Assembly: GCA_949288685.1 (NCBI GenBank)
Contig: CASELB010000150.1
Location: 1 to 15,823, forward strand
DNA length: 15,823 bases
DNA from: an uncultured bacterium
GTDB taxonomy: Bacteria > Cyanobacteriota > Vampirovibrionia > Gastranaerophilales > Gastranaerophilaceae
Direction: 5' to 3'
Shown here: positions 6,010-15,200 of the stretch, piece by piece
How the letters are laid out: every line of letters begins with the position of its first letter
How positions within the stretch are numbered: the first letter of the stretch is position 1
Position numbers and translations under genes: made by a program
Notes under the pieces: model-generated
What the model was told of the DNA's origin: nothing
The model's database searches: none
The model's input: the letters and a program-made list of their open reading frames with translations, nothing else

Positions 6010-8535
6010 TTATCTTTCTAACTGTTCAAACAATTCCGCTATTTTCGCTATCGTCTGCGGGAAGTACTGTTGATAATACAGTGCTCTGACAGACAAATAA
6101 TCATTCGGATTAGTATACAATAGCATATTGGTTTCCGCTGCTCTTTCCTCTGACGGATTATAAAACCCGTTCTCATATATAAAATAACGAATATAATCTT
6201 GTTGGAGGGTTGTTGTATCGTCTAAAAAATCCTGCAATTCTTTATTATAAATTTTTATTAACTCCTGATTTTTAGACACAGTTTCGCACTCGCCCGTCGC
6301 AGGGTCACAATCCAGAAAATGTCCGTATTCATGCATAAATGTAGTAAACAACGATTGTGTAAAATCTGATGACGATTGATGAAAACTTAAAAATATTGTT
6401 TTATCTTCACCTGACCAGTACGCATTGTTATTGGCAAGTGAAAAGGCATCATATTCTATTTTTTCTATCGGCAGCTTTGTCATCATTAAAAGCTGGTTAC
6501 CCGGTACGCGCTTAAGGATATTTAAAACTGTATCCCGCCCGTTTTCCGGTATTTTTCCGGTTAAATCTATTACATTTTTCTTGTTTGAGGAATTGTCCTC
6601 TATTGTAATTTTTGCCCCGTCAAAATTAATTTTATAAACTTTTCCGTTCATAGATGAAACAAAATTATTCTCATCTGTTTTTTGAAAAGTTTGCTCCCGG
6701 TCCATTAAAATTTTACCGTTTTTATCTGTAATTTTATAATTTATAACCTCAAGCCCATCAAGAGAAGATTCATAATAATACTCCGTCTTAGTACCCGCAG
6801 GCGAAACAAAATTTTTAGATATAATATTTGCCCCGCTGTTTTTATCAACGGAGGCGTATTGAACGGGAAATGTTTTTCCTGATGTATCCGTAAGAGAAAT
6901 ATTTGGAATTCCCGGATTATCACTCTCTTTCATTCTGACACTCTTTATAAGATTTCCGGCAGAGTCATAATACTTCAAAAGCTCTTCATATACGATTTCT
7001 CCGTCATAATGCTCTACTTCTTTATACTTAACTTCCTGATATATATTTTTTTCTGTATTTCTTACTATCTTCTTTTTTAAATTTCCATCAGAAGTAATTT
7101 TCTTTGTAGTCTCCACCAGACCTTTTTCTCTGTTAAACACATATTCCGTATCGCCTGTAACATCAGGAGCTATTAATGTAACACTCTCATTCAAATAGTC
7201 GTTTTTTACAAAGAAAAATTTAGGATATTTTTTTATAAATTCTTTGATATCCGGCGTTTTAACAGCCACTAATGCGGCAATTTCTGATGGTTCCAGTTTA
7301 AATGTTCCGCCGCGCCCTTCAATATCATAAAGTGCAAGCGCCTCTTTTAACTCTTTATGACTCAAACCTGAAAATGCAGCCGCTTCATCACCGTTGTACT
7401 GACGTGTCGTTCCGTCAGGGAAAGTTACGTTTTTACTTAACATTTTTTTAGCATTTTGGTACTTCCATGGCTCCAGCGATATAATTGCCGTAATCTGAGA
7501 CGCACTTAGCTGCTCTTCTCTGTCTTTTAATTCAAAAAGTTCATTCTCGGCACGTCTGAATTCAACTTCGGAAAGTTCTGATAACACTACCAACTCCTGA
7601 GCCGTAAATCTTGAAGAAGTTACATAAGGTCTTATCATATCAAGTTTTTCAAGCTCTATATATTGAAAAGCCTCCATTTCATATCCGGCAAAAGTACAAC
7701 CGTCAGACAAATACCCGAGAACTGCATCAAATTTTTTATCATCACTAAAGTCCAACACCGGACGAAATTCAAACAAAGAACCGTTTATCGGGTACTTTAA
7801 AAGCCGCTCGCTTCTTACAAATTGTTTTTCATCAAGTGACAATAATAACGCAATTTCTTCCGAACCAAGGTTTTGATATTTATCAATAATAGTATTTACA
7901 CGTTCTTCAGGCAATTCATCAATATTTTCTAAAAAATCAATGTTTGACGGTGAAATACAAAATGCAGGGATTTTAGTCACTGACTTCAAAATTTCTGTTT
8001 GTTTCATCACCTCTTCATCAGAAATATAATATTCACCGGTATCTTCCGATTTACGGCTTAATTTGCCAATAAAAAAAGCACAATCACCCAATTTATCAAA
8101 CTTTTTAAGGTTTTCCGCAACTATATTTATATATTCCTTTCTAAAATCCGGGAGTTTTATATATTCGGAATAAAGGTTTAATTCTTCATCAACGCTGTAG
8201 ACAAGACCTGCTGAATTTTTTATCCAGCCTGCAATTTGTTCAACCCGTGCGGAATAATCATCCGCCCGTTTTACATCATTGTTATTAGTTTTCAGAGAAT
8301 TATAAAATTCGGCAATTTCTTTATCACTTAAATCATCCCAATTCCCGTCTTTTTTAGCAAATTCAAGCAAATCACCTTTTAGATTTTCAATTTCACTATC
8401 TTCAAAAATAGAATTACCGTTCTCATCATAAGATTTAAGAAACGAAATATCGCCGGTCAATTTCATACCCGATTTCAATTTATTAAGTATAAAAATTATA
8501 TTATCCATGCCAAACCTTAAAATCTCTATATTCAT
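6010..8535 (-). CDS. large zincin-type metalloprotease-like protein (HEXXH, lethal-factor-like motif arrangement)
   Basis: 841 residues with no signal peptide. The C-terminal zinc site is HEYGHFLD (735-742, HEXXH) followed by ERAAE about 60 residues later, E801 being the likely third ligand. This HEXXH...ExxxE layout recalls gluzincins such as anthrax lethal factor. An N-terminal DENGNS segment (37-42) resembles a calcium-binding EF-hand loop. Residues 225-440 hold at least five copies of a short helical unit (for example 225-248, 311-334, 344-368, 381-404, 415-438). Residues 460-680 look beta-rich with YD-like hairpins (EYVFNREKG, YYDSAGNLI). Substrate and location are unknown. ATG at 8535 has no ribosome site; ATG at 8508 (M10) has AAGG 8 bp upstream and may be the true start. 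It is divergent from a secreted pair and upstream of a TPR gene. Confidence 0.82.
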   Translation of the reverse strand: MNIEILRFGMDNIIFILNKLKSGMKLTGDISFLKSYDENGNSIFEDSEIENLKGDLLEFAKKDGNWDDLSDKEIAEFYNSLKTNNNDVKRADDYSARVEQIAGWIKNSAGLVYSVDEELNLYSEYIKLPDFRKEYINIVAENLKKFDKLGDCAFFIGKLSRKSEDTGEYYISDEEVMKQTEILKSVTKIPAFCISPSNIDFLENIDELPEERVNTIIDKYQNLGSEEIALLLSLDEKQFVRSERLLKYPINGSLFEFRPVLDFSDDKKFDAVLGYLSDGCTFAGYEMEAFQYIELEKLDMIRPYVTSSRFTAQELVVLSELSEVEFRRAENELFELKDREEQLSASQITAIISLEPWKYQNAKKMLSKNVTFPDGTTRQYNGDEAAAFSGLSHKELKEALALYDIEGRGGTFKLEPSEIAALVAVKTPDIKEFIKKYPKFFFVKNDYLNESVTLIAPDVTGDTEYVFNREKGLVETTKKITSDGNLKKKIVRNTEKNIYQEVKYKEVEHYDGEIVYEELLKYYDSAGNLIKSVRMKESDNPGIPNISLTDTSGKTFPVQYASVDKNSGANIISKNFVSPAGTKTEYYYESSLDGLEVINYKITDKNGKILMDREQTFQKTDENNFVSSMNGKVYKINFDGAKITIEDNSSNKKNVIDLTGKIPENGRDTVLNILKRVPGNQLLMMTKLPIEKIEYDAFSLANNNAYWSGEDKTIFLSFHQSSSDFTQSLFTTFMHEYGHFLDCDPATGECETVSKNQELIKIYNKELQDFLDDTTTLQQDYIRYFIYENGFYNPSEERAAETNMLLYTNPNDYLSVRALYYQQYFPQTIAKIAELFEQLER

Positions 8536-8710
8536 ATTTACGGTCGTTTTTAGAAAATCTTTAGTGCAAAACTGTTAATTTTTACAAATTGTTACATTAT
8601 GCGTTGAAATTTTAATCAGTGACTGAAACAAGTCAGGCGTAACATCTTCTTTCAGTCCTACACCGATATCCTGATTAGATTTTTCGTTTTGTGCATGGTA
8701 TAAGGTTATT
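8536..8710. other. divergent intergenic region
   Basis: About 175 bp between the metalloprotease (left) and the secreted pair (right). An inverted repeat TGACT-N6-AGTCA lies at 8620-8635 and could be an operator. A poor minus-strand promoter (TTGTAA, 18 bp, TAAAGA) is possible. I see no convincing plus-strand promoter. No gene or terminator is apparent. Confidence 0.3.
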
Positions 8711-9523
8711 ATGAAAAGACGGGCACTTATAGTTATTCTACTGGTTTTAACTTGCTTTCCTCATAACGGGCGGTGTGATGAAGTAGTATTGCAGGTTGAG
8801 CACAAAGAAAAGGTTAACATCGATACAACACCTAAAAAAATTTCCGGCTCCCTCTTAATAAAGGATGATGAAACCCTGCAAATGCTTATAGATACTCAGA
8901 GGAAAAAGGATTTGGCAGACCTTGAAATTCTGTGGCACGGAACCGTAGCTAATAATCCTGTCATTGAATTTGCATTAAAAAAACTGGCAAGCCCTGATAG
9001 TCAAAAAAGAATACACTCGTCTTTTATGGCAAAGACCCTTTCTGCCGTCATATCGGGGGCTTCTTTTGTTCCTAGCGTAATGGGACAGCACCCCACTGTA
9101 CAGACAGCAGCTTTTTCGGCAGGAAGAATTGCGCAATCATTACTGAACAAAAAAAATGTGCCGCAGGAAGTTCCGCTCACAGATACAGAGCTGATACAAC
9201 TTGCCAGTCTGGTAGAAGAACTGCAGGACAAAATTATATCCTCATACTATAACTATAAAAACACTCTTAACCAGCTTAAAACAACCCGCTCAAAAATGAT
9301 TTTGTATAGCAAAAATTATTCTAAAGCCATTGCAAGCAATGATATTCTGGACATTTCTCTATCCTCTTCTCTGTACGATAATATGTATATTGAAGAATAC
9401 AGACTTGAACAGGATGCAAAAAAATACCACACCGAGCTTCAACGTCTTGCAGGCAAAACAGCCGTTGATAAGCTCGAATTATACCAGTATGACTTTAACT
9501 CCGCGTTATTTAAGGGGAAATAA
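8711..9523 (+). CDS. secreted helical protein, paralogue A of a tandem pair
   Basis: 270 residues. The N-terminus MKRRALIVILLVLT is a signal peptide; the cleavage point is unclear (around 20-22) and no proper lipobox is present. A conserved core shared with the next gene follows: DLEILWHG (70-77), a small-residue hydrophobic stretch (about 108-125), and a long helical part starting LVEELQDKIISSYYNY (167-182) and ending ELQRLAGK. The helical part faintly resembles the helical-hairpin repeats of TolC-type outer membrane factors, but the protein is too short for a complete one and I see no barrel strands. I do not assign a function. ATG has AAGG 6 bp upstream. It ends 3 bp before the next ATG, so the two are translationally coupled. 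Confidence 0.85.
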   Translation: MKRRALIVILLVLTCFPHNGRCDEVVLQVEHKEKVNIDTTPKKISGSLLIKDDETLQMLIDTQRKKDLADLEILWHGTVANNPVIEFALKKLASPDSQKRIHSSFMAKTLSAVISGASFVPSVMGQHPTVQTAAFSAGRIAQSLLNKKNVPQEVPLTDTELIQLASLVEELQDKIISSYYNYKNTLNQLKTTRSKMILYSKNYSKAIASNDILDISLSSSLYDNMYIEEYRLEQDAKKYHTELQRLAGKTAVDKLELYQYDFNSALFKGK

Positions 9524-9526
9524 TCC

Positions 9527-10525
9527 ATGTTGAAAAAGATTTTAATATTAAGTATTATTTTTTCCGTAAATACAATTACTTTTGCCTCCGAGTATGAAGA
9601 TTTAAACACGCTTCATCCGCCGGCATACAGAGTAGGAACAACCGACACCCCTGAAATTAAAGCAGATTATGAAGTCAAAATAAACACCACAACAGCAAAA
9701 GAAAAAGAAGAGGATAGTAATATTAATTCTCCGGGAATGACATACGCTGACTTAAGTATCAAGCGTATGTCCAACGAATTTGCCCAATCAATTGAAGGGG
9801 ATTATGACACAATGATGACAGACCTTTCAATATTATGGCAGGGCGCAGCAACCAGAAGTGATACGGTAAAATATGCGCTTTATAAACTTTCTAATCCTGA
9901 TAAAGACAAGCCGACAAATACTGCAATAAAAAATGTTTTGCAAACAATTGCAGGAATGTCAACTCTTGTAGGTGCGGGTACCGGTAATGCATTGTTGTCA
10001 TGCGCCTCATTAATCGGGGGAAATACCCTCGGAATTATGTCTCAAGACGCTAAAGCTCTTAATTACAAGTACACAAAAGTCGGAGATGCCGATATGATTA
10101 TACTTGTTAGAAAAGTAGACGACTTGCAGCAAAAAATTGTAAACGCTTACTATGACTACCTTACAACAAGAAAAATTTATGACCTTACAAGCCGTATGGT
10201 TCAGCAGAGGTATGCAAACTATCGTGCCGCGCAAGACTCACCTAAAGATGTTCTGCTGGTAACAGACGCATTTTACAGAGACGCTATTGACCAGCAAATG
10301 AAAGCACGCGGTGATTTTTATGAAAAGCGTTCAATGATGGAACAGCTTGTAGGGCACGAAACTTTTGTAGAGTTTGAAAAAATCATAAATAAAAGACTCG
10401 GAGAACAGGATGAATCTATCCATCCGGTAAATCAAACAGAATTTAAGCAGTACAAAACAGAAGAAATCCAAGAAAAGGAAGAACAAGAGCAAACACCTGC
10501 TAACACTGATGTGCCAGAGTCTTAA
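9527..10525 (+). CDS. secreted helical protein, paralogue B of a tandem pair
   Basis: 332 residues. A signal peptide with a clean site (NTITFA before SEYED, after A20) indicates export. The core repeats that of the preceding gene: DLSILWQG (99-106) against DLEILWHG, a glycine- and serine-rich hydrophobic segment (about 137-175), and LVRKVDDLQQKIVNAYYDY (193-211) against LVEELQDKIISSYYNY. An L-G turn follows near the end (MEQLVGHETFVEFEK). Unlike paralogue A it has an acidic, Q/E-rich tail (about 310-332). The ribosome site AAGGGG is contained in the end of the upstream gene. The last 26 bp overlap the 3' end of the convergent glycosyltransferase gene. Probable envelope protein of unknown role, likely acting with paralogue A. 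Confidence 0.85.
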   Translation: MLKKILILSIIFSVNTITFASEYEDLNTLHPPAYRVGTTDTPEIKADYEVKINTTTAKEKEEDSNINSPGMTYADLSIKRMSNEFAQSIEGDYDTMMTDLSILWQGAATRSDTVKYALYKLSNPDKDKPTNTAIKNVLQTIAGMSTLVGAGTGNALLSCASLIGGNTLGIMSQDAKALNYKYTKVGDADMIILVRKVDDLQQKIVNAYYDYLTTRKIYDLTSRMVQQRYANYRAAQDSPKDVLLVTDAFYRDAIDQQMKARGDFYEKRSMMEQLVGHETFVEFEKIINKRLGEQDESIHPVNQTEFKQYKTEEIQEKEEQEQTPANTDVPES

Positions 10526-12131
10526 CTTTCTCAACTACATCAGACATTACACTTATCCAATCACCTGCAACCGGCTGAACAAAGATTTCTGCACTATTGT
10601 ACCATCCTGTCTTGCCGCCATCGTCAAACCATCTCCAATCAGAAACGTATGGCAGCATTATAAACACTTTTTTGCCCATTGCTCCCGCAAGATGTGCGAC
10701 GGATGTATCTATAGTAACGACTGCATCCAGCCTGCTCACCGCATCAGCCGTATAGAGGAAATTTTCAAATCCGCTGCCTAAATCCACCAGATTCGGATAC
10801 ATACTGCACGCATTCATAGAAGCATTAACCTGCAGTGAATAAAAATTCACATTGCCTAAACTTAAAAGAGGTTCAAGAAATCTCGGGTTCATTGTACGGT
10901 CTAACGGACCTCTCAGTGCTGTACCTCCGGCTTCCCAGACGACCCCGACATTTAGCCTGCCGGAATTTATAGGATTATTTTCGGTATTATTTATTTTAAT
11001 ATACCCGTCTGCAAATGGGATTTCCTTATAGAAATCCATGTTTAAATAATACGGAAGAAACGAGATAAAAGTAGATTTATCATATTTAACAGGTTCATCC
11101 TGCGATACAATCTGATAAAACGACGATTTAAAATTTTCTCTGAAAAGCGGTATTAATGTTTGCGGAAGAGCCAGAATAACTTTTTTAAATTTATCCTGCA
11201 AAAAATTAAGATATCTGGAATACATGATAATATCACCTATTCCCTGATCACCGTAAACGTACAAAGTTTCATTAACTGCATTTTCCCCATGCCAGAGGTT
11301 AACAAGTTCCGCACCTTTTCCGTAACTAAAAGCCGCTTTTTTAAAATAAGCGTACGCTTTTTGAAACTCTTTTCTTTTTGCGTACAGAAGATAAAGCGTA
11401 GTATTTAAACCCGGGGTTTCAGAATCTTTTTCACTTGCTTTTAAAAGCACCTTTTCCGCACTATCATAATCTTTTAATGCAGAATACATAAGTCCCATGT
11501 TATAAAGAGCCGGCAGAGAAGGTTTTATACTATAGGATTTTTTGTAACATTCAAGGGCGAGTTTATAATTTGAGTACAAAACTTCCTGAACAAGCCCCGC
11601 ACTTATATAAATTACGGGAGAATCGGGATGTGCGGCAAGTATTTCCGCACAATAATTTTCCGCCTCCTCCAGATGCCCTGCACACAGTGCTGCAAGAATA
11701 TAAGATTCCCATGTTTTAGGTGAGCCCGGATATAGTTCGCGCATTTTTTTTGCATAACAAAAAACAGTCTCCGGTTTATTTGTTTTTTCACACGCACAGG
11801 TTATAAGTTTTTCAAGAATATCAAGCGACGGATTTGAATCAGCAGCAATCCTCAGATTCTCATAAGCCTCTTTATACCGGTTCAAATAATAATATGCAAG
11901 CCCCAATCCCGTAATAACATTAATATCTTTTGTGGTTTTGTTAACTTTCTCAAAAGCGGCAACTGCCTCTTTATACCTGCCGGTAGATATATACAGCCAG
12001 CCCAAAAACGGCAAGACCCGGATATCATCAGGATACAGTGATAACAAATTAAGATATATCTTTTCCGCCTGCAGTGTTTTCCCTTTCTTTACCAGTGCAA
12101 GCGCCTTATTTATGGAATCCAATATACTCAT
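10500..12131 (-). CDS. TPR-containing glycosyltransferase (GT9/OGT-like fold)
   Basis: 543 residues in two parts. The first 280 are TPR-like repeats (for example GRYKEAVAAFEKV, YKLALECYKKSYSIKPS, DYDSAEKVLLKA). The C-terminal part is a GT-B type glycosyltransferase: YVYGDQGIGDIIMYSRYL (291-308), VGVVWEAGG (395-403), the signature DTSVAHLAGAMGK (475-487), and SDWRWF (497-502) before a QPVAGDW end. These match the common 'tetratricopeptide repeat protein with glycosyltransferase family 9-like domain' group, thought to transfer sugars onto proteins or envelope glycans; donor and acceptor cannot be read here. ATG at 12131 lacks a ribosome site; a GTAAC-TAT-GTTAC palindrome lies immediately upstream. 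It converges on, and overlaps by 26 bp, the secreted pair. Confidence 0.9.
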   Translation of the reverse strand: MSILDSINKALALVKKGKTLQAEKIYLNLLSLYPDDIRVLPFLGWLYISTGRYKEAVAAFEKVNKTTKDINVITGLGLAYYYLNRYKEAYENLRIAADSNPSLDILEKLITCACEKTNKPETVFCYAKKMRELYPGSPKTWESYILAALCAGHLEEAENYCAEILAAHPDSPVIYISAGLVQEVLYSNYKLALECYKKSYSIKPSLPALYNMGLMYSALKDYDSAEKVLLKASEKDSETPGLNTTLYLLYAKRKEFQKAYAYFKKAAFSYGKGAELVNLWHGENAVNETLYVYGDQGIGDIIMYSRYLNFLQDKFKKVILALPQTLIPLFRENFKSSFYQIVSQDEPVKYDKSTFISFLPYYLNMDFYKEIPFADGYIKINNTENNPINSGRLNVGVVWEAGGTALRGPLDRTMNPRFLEPLLSLGNVNFYSLQVNASMNACSMYPNLVDLGSGFENFLYTADAVSRLDAVVTIDTSVAHLAGAMGKKVFIMLPYVSDWRWFDDGGKTGWYNSAEIFVQPVAGDWISVMSDVVEKVKTLAHQC

Positions 12132-12144
12132 GTAACTATGTTAC
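12132..12144. promoter_or_regulatory. palindrome abutting the glycosyltransferase start codon
   Basis: GTAAC-TAT-GTTAC is a perfect 5-bp inverted repeat touching the start codon at 12131. It overlaps a possible minus-strand promoter (TTGTTC, 17 bp, TAACAT) whose predicted start would also fall on the ATG. It could be an operator or a small leader hairpin. Support is the symmetry only. Confidence 0.3.
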
Positions 12145-12189
12145 TACTTTTTTTATCAGTGAACAAGGTTTATTAAAAAAACAGAATTG

Positions 12190-12198
12190 TGATATAAT
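12190..12198 (+). promoter_or_regulatory. extended -10 promoter, possibly giving a leaderless mRNA
   Basis: TGATATAAT is a perfect extended -10 element (TGnTATAAT), which does not need a good -35; the upstream hexamer is only TTATTA. Counting 7 bases past the -10 places the transcription start at 12205, the A of the start codon of the 1097-aa gene. An AAGGA abuts the ATG with no spacer and would be useless as a normal ribosome site. Confidence 0.6.
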
Positions 12199-12204
12199 CA
12201 AGGA

Positions 12205-15200
12205 ATGATTTGTCCGAAGTGTAAAAAGGTTATAGATGATAAATCAACAGTCTGTCCGCACTGCAAAAAAGTGCTTGCTTTAGCCTGCCCGCGCTGCGGC
12301 AGCCTGTCAGAATCAAGCACTTGTAATAACTGCGGATACGTTATACTTAGCAAATGTTCAAACTGCGGCACTTTAAACCCGACAATAAAAAAAATATGTT
12401 CTAAATGCGGGGAATCAACTATTGTAAGTGCAGCAAAACGTTTGACTGAAAATGAAAAATTTTCCGCGCTAACATTGAACTGTAGTAATATTACAAAACT
12501 CACTAGAACACTCGGCAATAAAAAACTGGTAACAAAATTTCTGTTTAAACTTAAAAATATGCTCTCTAATTTTGCAAAAGAAGAAAAAGCATATTTTATT
12601 ATGTATACGGAAAATATTTTTATTCTTAATTTTTCAAACGAAATATCAGAATTTACTTCCGCGCAAAAAGCAATGAAGGCAGCAATAAAGCTCATAAATA
12701 TACTCTGTAATCTTAACAGAACTCTTAAAAAAGAGCTTATGTTTACCTTAGAAGCCCGTATCACTGTTGAAGAAAAAGATTTAAATACATTTTTCGACTT
12801 AAATGAAGATACAGAAAAAGTAAAACTTCTGGATTTATATACAGAACAAAGCAGCGATGCCAAAGGCTTACAAATTACTGCAGACCAGTATATTTATAAT
12901 TACCTGCGCAAAGAATACGCAATGGATACCCTCTATTCAACGGAAAGAGGAGGCAGTGTTATATCCTACTATGCTTTAAATACAGAAAAATACATAATTC
13001 CGGATAAAAACGATACCGAAGATGCAGCTAATTTAAAATCTCCGGCAGTAAAAATCGTAACAAAAAAAGAACTTGATTTTGAACAGGAACTTTATAAGAA
13101 AAATATTGAAGGGATAAAAGTAAGCTGCAATTTTGAACAAATGGGCGCCGAAAAAATTTATGAATACTTACAAAAAATAAACTTCCAAACAGGCAACCGC
13201 ATAATTTCCCTTCGCGGAGATTCTGAAAGAGAACTACCTGCAGCAACCGTTGAAAAAATAGTACGCGCTAAAGCCCCGTGTTATACAATTATATGCTCCG
13301 AAAATATGTCCATGACTCCGTGGGGATTTTTTTACGAACTTATTAACGAACTCTATCAAAATAGTATTAATAAACTATCGCTGGATGCAAAACATGACAA
13401 GCTAATTTCTTCTATAATCAATCTTGCGCCTCCTGATTTTACAAATGCCGAAAGCGCAAGACTGGCTTACATTGAAACTTTTTTACAATTTCTGACAGCA
13501 ATCCCGCAATCCGTTATTTATATAGAAAACTTTGAATATATTGATGTCGCATCAAGACATATACTTGAAGAAGTTTTTAGCAAAATTAACAGGACTAAAT
13601 TATCTTTTATTATTACAAACTATAAAAGCTACGCTCTGCAAAAAGTTATGCCAGAACTTTTAAACTCCTATTACTACACCGAAATATTTATAGGACAAAT
13701 GAACATTGAAGAGGCTATAGGGCAGCTTGTAGAATCCGAAGACTTTAAAAACACCTTCTACTACAAAAAAATTATTGATAATGCAGGATCTTCATATCTC
13801 TATTGCGTTAATGCCATAAACTATTTAAAAGACTGCGGAATTATAATTTCATTTAATGATAAGACTGTTGTAACAGAGTCCAAAACAGTAATTCTTCCGT
13901 TTAATCTTGAGCACCTTATAAATACACGTTTAAAACGGATATCAAAAGACACGGCAAAATCGCTTGTCCTCGCTTATTCCTATATTCTCGGTCCCGTAAT
14001 AGAAACATCAGCGCTTGACAAACTCGGCTTAAACAACCCTGATAGTTTGAGAGAGCTGGAAAACAGCGGATTTATAGCTATATACGGCAACAGAATTTAT
14101 ATACAAAACTACGAAAATTTGAAAAAAAGTTTTAAAACTACGCTAAAACCGGAAGTGCTAAAATATCTGGCAACAAACCTTAATACTAAAGTATTTGGCA
14201 CTAATAACTGCAATTACAGTTCCGTTCTCTGCCTTGAATACTTAAACGACACATCAATGGCATTCTCGAAACTTTACGAATTATCTATCAAAACATTGCA
14301 ATTCGGCGACTATGATACATACTTAAAAATGTGTATCAAACTTCTCAAACTACTAAAAGAACTGGAAAAAGATATTCCGGAAGAAGAACTTTCAGAGTAT
14401 CAATCAGATTTTTACAACAACTTAACCCAGCTTTTGTACAGATACGCACCTGAAAGGATTTACCCGATTGCCGAAAATCTTTTACAAAAAGCCGTCAAAA
14501 CAAATGACACCGAAAAAATCGTCATACTATCTAATATGATGCTGCAAGGCGGACTGTTAACTTCAAACTACACCAACACGGTAACACTTTTACAAAACAT
14601 ACTCGAGCGAAGCGAATATCGTTCACTTGTTGATAAATCGGGAGAAATAAACTACAAAATATTTTCACTGTCACTCGTCAGTCTGGAAATCTATTTCTAT
14701 CTTGGTCTATATGACAAATGTATTACGGTAAGCAGCGATTTACTTGCCGTTTTAACCCATGAGAAAATAACTAAATTAAAACCGGAAGTATTTACGGAAG
14801 AACAATTTTTTGCACATATACTTGATAGCCTGGTCTATTATTTAATATCTTTAATACTTACAGGCAGCCTGAATCTTGAAAAATACACCACAAAAATTGA
14901 AACCGCAACAGGACGTCTGCCTCAATCAATGCCGGTATTGGAAACGGTTTGTAAGTTTTTAAAAGGTGAACCGGTTGAAGAAATCACAACCGTAAACGAA
15001 GACGAATATTATACACTATTATCTAAACTTGCAAACGCATTCATAGGATTTAAAGGTGATTATGAAATATTTGCGGCAAATATTTACGATTACAAACGCA
15101 CAGCCGCAGAAGAGTCCAAAACACCATATATATTACTCGGAGATTTATTAATCGGTTATGCATATAAGTCTCTTGGCGGAGAAGAAAAAGCGGGACATAT

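Noticed and set aside
12198..12863. A 221-codon open frame on the minus strand
   Set aside because: It is the antisense of the zinc-ribbon and cyclase-like region of the plus-strand 1097-aa gene, with low-complexity S/F-rich translation and no ribosome site.
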